From contig JAPLGR010000536.1 in assembly GCA_026390045.1 (NCBI GenBank), forward strand, positions 1-5,018: a stretch of 5,018 bases of DNA, read 5' to 3'. Numbering within the stretch: position 1 is the first letter of the stretch; each line of letters opens with the position of its first letter. The notes under the pieces are model-generated. The model was not told where the DNA came from. It did no database searches and was given only the letters and a program-made list of their open reading frames with translations. This stretch comes from Chloroflexota bacterium (GTDB taxonomy: Bacteria > Chloroflexota > Anaerolineae > Anaerolineales > E44-bin32). Position numbers and translations under genes: made by a program. Shown here piece after piece: positions 1-5,018 of the stretch.

Positions 1-51
1 ATGCCGTGGGGGGGCTAGTCCGCAACGGAGATGGGCGTGCTCATCATGGGC

Positions 52-78
52 CAGGGCAACGTTGCTCATGGTGCCCTG
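52..78. repeat. Inverted repeat in the focA leader
   Basis: CAGGGCA (52-58) and TGCCCTG (72-78) are perfect 7-base inverted arms around a 13-base spacer. The overlapping GCAACGTTGC (56-65) is itself a perfect 10-base palindrome. This could be a leader RNA hairpin or a dimeric regulator site, but nothing else supports either role, and short palindromes arise by chance in GC-rich DNA. Confidence 0.35.
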
Positions 79-192
79 CGTTTCTCTCCTCATCTTCGCC
101 GCAGGAGGTGCACTACCAGCGTAGCCATATCGTGCATGCCCCAACTGCGGGGCGATCGTATGAAGACGCACCCGCTTGCACCCACATCACAG

Positions 193-198
193 AGGAGG
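193..198 (+). promoter_or_regulatory. Ribosome-binding site of focA
   Basis: A consensus AGGAGG lies 7 bases before the ATG at 206, within the purine run AGAGGAGGAG (191-200). It decides the start: the frame also extends upstream to a TTG at 176, but that codon lies before the Shine-Dalgarno sequence and would add ten residues with no family similarity. Confidence 0.9.
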
Positions 199-205
199 AG
201 TTCTC

Positions 206-1108
206 ATGACTGATCAACCCATTTCGTTTGACGCCATCATGCCGCCCGGCATGGCCGCCAAGGCGGAGGATATCGGCGTCAAGAAGGCCGCTCTGCCGGC
301 CGTCAACATGTTCTTCCTGGCCATCCTGGCCGGCGCGTTCATTGCCATCGGCGCCATCTTTGCCACGACCGTCGGTGCCGGCTCCATGGCGGTCAAGGAC
401 GCGGCCGGAGCGGCCGCTTTCTCCACCGGGATGCCGTACGGCATCACGCGCCTCCTGATGGGCCTCGCGTTTACCGTCGGCCTGATTCTGGTCGTCGTCG
501 GCGGCTCCGAGCTCTTCACCGGCAACAACCTGATCGTCATGGCCTTCGCAGACGGCAAGGTGAGCCTGGGAGCCCTGCTACGCAACTGGGCCATCGTCTA
601 CACGGGCAACTTCGTGGGCTCAATCATCACCGCTGCGATCGTCTTCCTGGGCAAGCAATACTCCTTCGGCAGCGGCTCCATCGGCCTGACCGCCCTCAAC
701 ATCGGCGAGGCCAAGACCAGCTTCACCTTCATCCAGGCCGTCGCCCTGGGCATTATGTGCAATGCCCTCGTCTGCATGGCAGTCTGGCTGTGCTTCAGCG
801 CCCGCTCGACCACTGACAAGATCCTGGCCATCATCCCGCCCATCGCCTGCTTCGTTGCAGCCGGGTTCGAGCACAGTGTCGCCAACATGTACTTCATCCC
901 CGTGGCGCTGTTCATCAAGCAGTGGGGAGATGCCAGCTTCTTTGAGCTCATCAAGAAGACGGCGGTTGACTTCCCACATCTAACATGGGGCGGCTTCTTC
1001 ATCGGCAACCTGCTTCCGGTCACCATCGGAAACATCATCGGCGGTGCCGGCATGGTCGGCCTGATCTATTGGTTCGTGTACCTGCGGAAGGCAAAGGCCG
1101 CCAAGTAG
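206..1108 (+). CDS. focA: Formate/nitrite transporter (FNT) family channel, FocA-like
   Basis: This 300-residue membrane protein belongs to the FNT family, pentameric inner-membrane channels that pass formate, nitrite or related small anions. Hydrophobic segments lie at about 34-56, 78-100, 127-148, 172-198, 205-232 and 262-292, the six helices expected. Both family signatures are visible: GGSELFTGN (99-107, the loop that breaks helix 2, with Thr105) and GIMCNALVCMA (182-192). The pore histidine of the family is His223, in GFEHSVANMYFIP. GNLLPVTIGNIIGG (267-280) is the usual broken helix 6. Length is close to E. coli FocA (about 285 aa). The start at 206 follows a strong AGGAGG. The gene converges on a formate dehydrogenase operon, so formate is the likeliest substrate; nitrite or hydrosulfide cannot be excluded from sequence. 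Import and export are both possible. The family call is very secure and the substrate is inferred from context. Confidence 0.93.
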   Translation: MTDQPISFDAIMPPGMAAKAEDIGVKKAALPAVNMFFLAILAGAFIAIGAIFATTVGAGSMAVKDAAGAAAFSTGMPYGITRLLMGLAFTVGLILVVVGGSELFTGNNLIVMAFADGKVSLGALLRNWAIVYTGNFVGSIITAAIVFLGKQYSFGSGSIGLTALNIGEAKTSFTFIQAVALGIMCNALVCMAVWLCFSARSTTDKILAIIPPIACFVAAGFEHSVANMYFIPVALFIKQWGDASFFELIKKTAVDFPHLTWGGFFIGNLLPVTIGNIIGGAGMVGLIYWFVYLRKAKAAK

Positions 1109-1138
1109 CGCGCGATAGATCGGCAAGCTCCATCATTC

Positions 1139-1168
1139 AAACCGGGCCCCCGCAGCGGGGCCCGGTTT
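1139..1168 (+). terminator. Probable intrinsic terminator of focA
   Basis: AAACCGGGCCCC (1139-1150) and GGGGCCCGGTTT (1157-1168) form a perfect 12-bp stem with a 6-base loop, 30 bases after the focA stop. The stem is very GC-rich, with A/T pairs at its base so that the 3' arm ends in TTT. The following bases (GCTGTCTT) are only moderately T-rich, so the U-tract is weak. The AAA/TTT flanks would let it act in both directions. Confidence 0.75.
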
Positions 1169-1203
1169 GCTGTCTTGGTCGAACGGCATTTGCGGCGCCG
1201 CCC

Positions 1204-1226
1204 CAAGCCCTCTGAGACTGGGCTTG
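1204..1226. repeat. Inverted repeat, intergenic
   Basis: CAAGCCC (1204-1210) and GGGCTTG (1220-1226) are perfect 7-base arms around a 9-base loop. It could be a secondary transcription-end hairpin in the convergent gap, but no T-tract follows on either strand. Confidence 0.35.
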
Positions 1227-1336
1227 TTCCAGCCGAGTCAGGCCCATCCTCTCACCCACGGCCCCTCATCGTGCTCTGCAGACCAGCTATGGATTCGCTC
1301 TAGGTAGCAGCGCCGGAAGAAGGCGAGCATGAGGGC

Positions 1337-1364
1337 GCCATCTGCTGCACTGACGGCAGATGGC
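1337..1364. repeat. Inverted repeat, intergenic
   Basis: GCCATCTGC (1337-1345) and GCAGATGGC (1356-1364) form a perfect 9-bp stem with a 10-base loop. No T-tract follows on either strand, so it is not a classical intrinsic terminator. It may stabilise RNA 3' ends or be an operator-like palindrome; the role is unknown. Confidence 0.4.
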
Positions 1365-1429
1365 TTCACGCCCGACATCACACTTCAGGCTGCTTTGGGG
1401 AGGACGTCCTCGTGGGCGAGCTCTTGAGG

Positions 1430-1463
1430 GGACACTCCCAGATCGCTCTGCCCGGGAGTGTCC
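1430..1463 (-). terminator. Hairpin just after fdhA stop, possible terminator
   Basis: GGACACTCCC (1430-1439) and GGGAGTGTCC (1454-1463) form a perfect 10-bp stem with a 14-base loop, starting 3 bases beyond the fdhA TAG on the minus strand. The position fits an operon end. The sequence that follows in the transcript (CCTCAAGAGC) is not U-rich, so this may be a 3'-end stabilising or pausing hairpin rather than a complete intrinsic terminator. Confidence 0.55.
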
Positions 1464-1466
1464 GTG

Positions 1467-4154
1467 CTACGCGATCTTCTCGATCTTGACAGCACAGGCC
1501 TTGTACTCTGCTGTCTTGGTCTCAGGGTCATACACGTTGTTGGTGAGCCAGTTCGCGTTGCCATCACGGAAGTGGAAGGCCATCCACACCAGCCCCGATG
1601 GGATTTCCCCGGTCACCCTAGCCTTGACCTTGACCGATCCGCGTCGTGAGCTGACCTTGATGTACTCGCCATTGGCGATGCCGAGCCTGGCCGCATCAGC
1701 AAGGGAGATGTCGGCCGTTTCCTCGGAAAGCATCTGGTCGAGACCGGCCCTGCCCGTCTGTGTCCTTGTGTGATAGTGGAACAGGCGCCGCCCGGTGCTC
1801 AGGACAAACGGATACTCCTCGTCCTCGACTTCTGCTGGAGGCGTCCACTCGATCCCCTTGAACATCCCCTGACCTCGTGCGAACTTCCCATCCTTGTGCA
1901 AGTACTTCGTCCCAGGGTGATCGGCACTCGGGCAGGGCCATTGCAGTCCATCCTGTTCCAGGCGAGCGTACTTGATCCCGGCGTAGGCCGGAGCGAGCAC
2001 CGACACCTCGTTGTCCCAGATCTCCTGGGCACTGTTCGCCTGCCACTCCTGGCCCATCCGCCTGGCGATCTCTTTGAAGATCCACCAATTCGGCTTGGCC
2101 TGACCCGGGGCCTCCTTGATCTTGCGCACGCGATTGACCCGGCGCTCGCTGCTGGTAAACGTTCCATCATCCTCACTCCAGGCTGCAGCCGGAAGGATGA
2201 CGTGAGCGAAGCGGGTGGTCTCGGTTGGGAAGATGTCGTTGCACACAATGAACTCGGCGGAAGCCAGCTCGTGCTCCACGTGAGTTATGTTGGGCTCCGA
2301 GTTGGCCAGGTTCTCGCCGAAGATGTAGAGACCTCTGATCTTCTTCGTCACCAGCCCCGCCATCATGTCCGGCATCATCAGCCCGAACTTGTCGGGGAGG
2401 CTGTCGACGCCCCAGGCCTCGGCAAACTTGGCTTTGCATTCCGGACTAGTGACACTCTGATAGCCAGGATAGGTTCCGGGCAGGGCTCCCATATCGCACG
2501 CGCCCTGGACGTTGTTCTGGCCGCGCAGCGGATTGACGCCTGCGCCCTCCATCCCCATGTTGCCGAGCAGCATCTGGAGGTTGGCCGTCGACATGACATT
2601 GTTCTTGCCGCAGGTATGCTCTGTGATGCCTAGCGTGTAGCAGAGCATCCCGGGCTTGATCGATGCCATGGTGCGCGCGATCTCCTGGATCGTCTCGACC
2701 GGCACACCGGATATCTGCGATGCCCTTTCGGGCGGGTACTTCATGACAGTCGACTTCAAGTCTTCGAAATCGGCGCAGTGGGCCTGCACGAACTCCTTGT
2801 CATACAGGTCTTCGGTAATGAGCACGTGCATGATCCCGTTGAGGAAGGCTACGTCCGAGCCGACCTTGATCTGGGCAAAGATGTGCGCCTTCCGGGCAAG
2901 CGCATGCCTTCTGGGATCGGCGACGATGAGCTTGGCTCCTTTCAGTACGGCGCGCTTGACGAAATACGACGCCACGGGATGAGCCTCGGTCATGTTGGTG
3001 CCGATCAGGAAGAGGAGCTTGGCGTTCTCGAACTCGCCGAACGAGTTGGTCATCGCGCCCGAGCCGAAGGAGGTCGCCAGACCGGCGACCGTGGGAGCGT
3101 GTCAGGTACGGGCACAATGATCGATGTTGTTTGTGCCGATGACCCCCCTGAAGAGTTTCTGCATGTTGTACGAGTCTTCGTTGATGCTTCTCGCACAGCT
3201 CACTCCGGCGATCGCGTCCGGGCCGGATTCCTTGATGATCTGGCCGAACTTGCAGGCGACGAGGTCAAGCGCCTCATCCCAGGTCGCCTCACGGAAGCCT
3301 TCACCCTCGCGGATGAGAGGCGTGGTGAGTCGATCCTTTGAGTAGATGAAGTCGTAGGCGTAGCGCCCCTTGACACAGAGATGACCCTGGTTGGGCTGCG
3401 CCCCATCGACCCCCGTGACGCGGATGATCTGATCTCCCTTGACATGCAGCTGAAGCTGACAGCCGACGCCGCAATAGGGGCAGGTCGTCCTGACCTTCTG
3501 GACTTCCCATGCCCGGGCCTTGCCGATCGCCTTCTTGTCGATCAGCGCTCCCACCGGGCAGAGCTGGACGCACTCGCCGCACTGGACGCAGGTCGACTGG
3601 CCCATGGGGAGATCGGCGTCGCAGATCACCTTCATGTGGCCGCCCCTGTAGCCGAAATCGAGCACCTCGTTGACGACCATGCGGTTGCATCCTTCGATGC
3701 ACCGCCCGCAGTAGATGCACTTGTTGGGGTCGCGCATGATGAAGGCGGCCGAGTTGTCCCGCTCCTGCCGCTCTTCGACGAGGAACGCGGGGACCTCGAT
3801 GCCAAGGTGGTAGGCGGCATCCTGGAGCTCACAGTCGCCATTCACTTCGCAGGAAAGACAATCGTGGTTCCCGTTCGCCAGGAGCAGGTTGACCACCAGC
3901 TTGCGAGCTTCGAGCACGCGCGGCGAAGCGGTCTGGATCTTCATGCCGTCTGCCGCCGCCAGAGCGCAAGAGGGCTGCAGGGCCCGCATTCCCTCCACTT
4001 CCACCACGCAGACGCGGCACATGCTGGCAGGCCCGAGCTTTGGGTGGTAGCACAGAGAAGGGATGTAGATGTCGTTCTCCCTGGCAATCTGGAGCACGGT
4101 CTTGTCCCCGTCAAAGCCAACGTTCAGTCCGTCGATAGAGATCGTTTTACCCAT
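1467..4154 (-). CDS. fdhA: Formate dehydrogenase catalytic subunit, selenocysteine-containing, NuoG-like N-terminus
   Basis: This is the molybdenum- or tungsten-bisPGD enzyme interconverting formate and CO2; 895 residues when TGA 3102-3104 is read as Sec351. In order: a NuoG-like [2Fe-2S] domain (Cys35, 46, 49, 63); a His-Cys3 [4Fe-4S] motif (His97, Cys99, 102, 108); two ferredoxin-type [4Fe-4S] motifs (Cys146/149/152/156 and Cys189/192/195/199); then the MopB catalytic domain with its own [4Fe-4S] motif (Cys225, 228, 232, 260, followed by Lys262). The active site is HCART-U351-H352, with Arg544 in PLRGQNNVQGACDMG; the U-to-R spacing of 193 equals that in E. coli FdhF (Sec140, Arg333). A C-terminal dinucleotide-binding domain starts near 780 (GRRLFHYHTRTQTGR at 788-802). 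No signal peptide is visible, so it is probably cytoplasmic. Length and architecture match Moorella-type FdhA. The gene follows a NuoF-like gene by 12 bases, so the two are likely cotranscribed. Mo versus W, NAD versus NADP, and bifurcation are not decided by the sequence. Confidence 0.95.
3072..3104 (-). promoter_or_regulatory. Bacterial SECIS element in fdhA
   Basis: The recoding hairpin recruits SelB with Sec-tRNA to the UGA. After the UGA (3104-3102) come 11 bases, then GGUCGCCGGUCUGGCGACC (minus strand, 3090-3072): a perfect 7-bp stem with loop GGUCU. Counting U of UGA as 1, the bases fall as U17 in the stem and G23-U24 in the loop, the same positions as the bulged U17 and the SelB-contacting G23/U24 of E. 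coli fdhF as I recall them. Here U17 lies opposite an A, so it may pair rather than bulge. The hairpin lies inside the coding sequence, as is normal in bacteria. Confidence 0.9.
3102..3104 (-). other. Selenocysteine codon (in-frame UGA), Sec351 of FdhA
   Basis: The plus strand reads TCA, giving TGA in the minus-strand frame. The 350 residues before it and the 544 after it are in the same frame and together make one complete formate dehydrogenase. The flanking residues HCART and HAPTVAG are those that surround the active-site Sec or Cys in this family. A point-mutation pseudogene is unlikely given the SECIS hairpin and the intact frame on both sides. Confidence 0.95.
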
Positions 4155-4160
4155 CGTGTG

Positions 4161-4168
4161 TTCCCTCT
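4161..4168 (-). promoter_or_regulatory. Ribosome-binding site of fdhA
   Basis: AGAGGGAA on the minus strand lies 6 bases before the fdhA ATG (4154-4152), with its GGG core 8 bases away. It begins inside the TAG stop codon of the upstream NuoF-like gene, an arrangement that favours translational coupling and supports the ATG at 4154 as the fdhA start. Confidence 0.75.
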
Positions 4169-5018
4169 ATTTGACCAGCGCTTCGAATTCCGGCCTGAAC
4201 TTCGTGACCATTGCCTGGATCGGCATCGAGAAGGCCTCGCCCGTGGGGCAAATGGTAAGACCACGGACGGCTCCGCACAGCTGAAGGACCAAGTCGATGT
4301 CCTCCCGTGTTCCCTTCCCCTCCACCAGAGCGCGGAGCTTGGTCTCGACGACGAGTGTGCCTTCGCGGCATGGCACACACTGCCCACACGACTCGTGGTG
4401 ATAGAACTCAATCGTCCGAAGGGCAAGCTCGGGAATCGAGACCGTGTCATTGACAACAATGATGCCCCCCGACCCCAGGGATGTCCCCGCCTTGAAGCAC
4501 GAGTCATAGTCGAGGGAAAGGCCTTCGGCTTCCGCAGCGGTGAGGATCGGCACCGAGAGCCCGCCGACGATCACCCCTTTCAGCTTCCCCTTCACCCCGC
4601 CCGCCGCATCGAGGATGGTCTTGAGCGGCGTGCCCAGCGGATACTCAAAGACGCCGGGCTTGTTCACATGGCCGGACACCCCGAAGATCTTGGGACCATA
4701 GTTGTTGGGGATCCCGATCTTCTTGAAGGCCTCGGCTCCGTTCTGAACGATATAAGGCACGCTGGCAAGCGTCTCGACATTGTTGACGATGGTCGGGCAT
4801 CCATACAACCCGAAGCTTGCCGGGAATGGGGGCTTTGCCCTCGGATTACCCCGTCTGCCCTCTAGCGATTCGATCTGGGCAGTTTCATCGCCGCAAACAT
4901 AGGAGCCGGCTCCCCGGTGAACCACGATGCCTACATGCTCGAGCTGCCCATCCGCCCTTGCCTCGTCGATCGCCGTCTTGAGGATATCGGCAATCCAAGC
5001 GAACTCGCCGCGGATGTA
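4167..5018 (-). CDS. fdhB: NuoF-like subunit of formate dehydrogenase, 5' end cut by window edge
   Basis: The frame is open to the right edge, so 283 C-terminal residues are seen and the true start lies outside. A GTG at 4925 is internal, since family-like sequence (YIRGEFAWIADILKTAI) continues upstream of it. NuoF-family proteins bind FMN and oxidise or reduce NAD(P)H, passing electrons to Fe-S clusters. Visible hallmarks, in fragment numbering: YIRGE at the edge, GAGSYVCGDETA (about 36-47), GCPTIVNNVETL (about 73-84), an SLBB-like region with GGVKGKLKGVIVGG (about 140-153), and the C-terminal [4Fe-4S] motif Cys211-x2-Cys214-x2-Cys217-x39-Cys257 (SCGQCVPCREG ... TICPTGEA). The GxGG-type NADH/FMN motif would lie outside the window. 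The protein ends soon after the last cysteine, so it lacks the C-terminal 2[4Fe-4S] extension of HydB-type subunits. It would pass electrons between NAD(P) and the Fe-S chain of FdhA. A 24-kDa NuoE-like gene may lie further upstream. The gene symbol is by role. Confidence 0.9.
   Translation of the reverse strand, partial: YIRGEFAWIADILKTAIDEARADGQLEHVGIVVHRGAGSYVCGDETAQIESLEGRRGNPRAKPPFPASFGLYGCPTIVNNVETLASVPYIVQNGAEAFKKIGIPNNYGPKIFGVSGHVNKPGVFEYPLGTPLKTILDAAGGVKGKLKGVIVGGLSVPILTAAEAEGLSLDYDSCFKAGTSLGSGGIIVVNDTVSIPELALRTIEFYHHESCGQCVPCREGTLVVETKLRALVEGKGTREDIDLVLQLCGAVRGLTICPTGEAFSMPIQAMVTKFRPEFEALVK

Larger units (their letters stand above)
1..205. other. Leader region upstream of focA, no convincing gene
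   Basis: I see no recognisable gene here. Plus-strand frame 3 is open from the window edge to a TGA at 207-209 that overlaps the focA ATG, but its conceptual product is low-complexity (a serine run, many His/Gly/Arg), matches no family I know, and its third codon positions are much less GC-rich than those of focA. Frame 2 is open from base 2 to a TAG at 122-124 and ends in a hydrophobic stretch (roughly LLMVPCVSLLIFAAGGALPA); it could be the tail of an upstream membrane protein but is too short to call. The region probably contains the focA promoter, yet I cannot point to convincing -35/-10 or sigma-54 boxes. It contains the inverted repeat listed at 52-78 and a small GCCCC/GGGGC hairpin at 138-153. 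Confidence 0.5.
1109..1466. other. Convergent intergenic region with several hairpins
   Basis: This 358-base gap separates the 3' ends of focA and fdhA. I find no credible gene in it; the frames that cross it are short or run antisense into fdhA without recognisable protein similarity. It holds four perfect inverted repeats of 7 to 12 bp (1139-1168, 1204-1226, 1337-1364, 1430-1463), listed separately. The outer two sit where transcripts of the two converging genes should end. Confidence 0.7.

Noticed and set aside
160..182. Possible sigma-54 promoter ending in TTGCA before focA
   Set aside because: The GG expected at -24 is absent at the right distance from the GC at 178-179.
176..205. Upstream TTG start for focA adding ten residues
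   Set aside because: The TTG precedes the Shine-Dalgarno sequence, which would then be coding; ATG 206 has ideal spacing.
3..209. Open frame 3 that overlaps the focA start by ATGA, like a translationally coupled upstream gene
   Set aside because: The product is low-complexity with no family resemblance, and its third-position GC is clearly lower than in focA. Sequence left of the window would settle it.
1770..2633. 287-codon plus-strand open frame
   Set aside because: It is fully antisense to the MopB domain of fdhA, with no recognisable protein similarity.
3051..3053. ATG that looks like the start of a separate 528-aa molybdopterin oxidoreductase
   Set aside because: It is an internal Met368 of FdhA; the conserved active-site codons precede it and run back through the UGA in the same frame.
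3381..4865. 494-codon open frame on the plus strand, opposite fdhA and fdhB
   Set aside because: It lies antisense to two strongly conserved genes and crosses their boundary; its product has no recognisable domain. Long antisense frames are expected in GC-rich genes.
4923..4925. GTG as start of the NuoF-like gene
   Set aside because: The frame stays open to the window edge and encodes conserved NuoF sequence (YIRGEF...) upstream of the GTG.

Overview
The window holds a formate-metabolism locus from a high-GC bacterium, almost certainly an anaerobe or facultative anaerobe that makes selenoproteins. It has two converging transcription units. On the plus strand is a formate/nitrite-family channel (focA-like, 206-1108). 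On the minus strand, reading from the right edge, is a NuoF-like flavin/Fe-S subunit cut by the window edge (4167-5018), followed 12 bases later by a very large formate dehydrogenase catalytic subunit (1467-4154).

The main result is that the catalytic subunit is one 895-residue selenoprotein, not two genes. Its frame is interrupted by a single TGA (3102-3104), exactly where formate dehydrogenases carry Sec or Cys (context HCART-U-HAPTVAG). Directly after the TGA the transcript can form a hairpin with a perfect 7-bp stem and a GGUCU loop, at the same distance from the UGA as in the E. coli fdhF SECIS. A naive annotation would split the gene into a 350-aa iron-sulfur protein and a 528-aa molybdopterin protein.

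The catalytic subunit carries a NuoG-like N-terminus with ligands for one [2Fe-2S] and three [4Fe-4S] clusters, then the MopB domain with its own [4Fe-4S] motif. The partner is NuoF-like, a family that binds NAD(H) and FMN. Together they suggest a soluble NAD(P)-linked formate dehydrogenase, possibly electron-bifurcating, as in acetogenic and other anaerobic bacteria. The FNT channel would move formate across the membrane. The direction (formate oxidation or CO2 reduction) cannot be read from the sequence.

Layout: 1-205, leader with no convincing gene but a strong ribosome-binding site at its end; 206-1108, channel; 1109-1466, convergent intergenic gap with four inverted repeats, including a strong hairpin after focA and one 3 bases after the fdhA stop; 1467-4154, fdhA with SECIS; 4167-5018, partial fdhB/nuoF-like gene. 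The organism cannot be named: the FdhA architecture resembles Moorella/Clostridia-type enzymes, but the high G+C also fits actinobacterial, Chloroflexota or high-GC Firmicutes lineages. I see no mobile element, CRISPR array, tRNA or rRNA. Apart from the Sec-coding gene, which belongs to a known class, I find no evidence of a new system.
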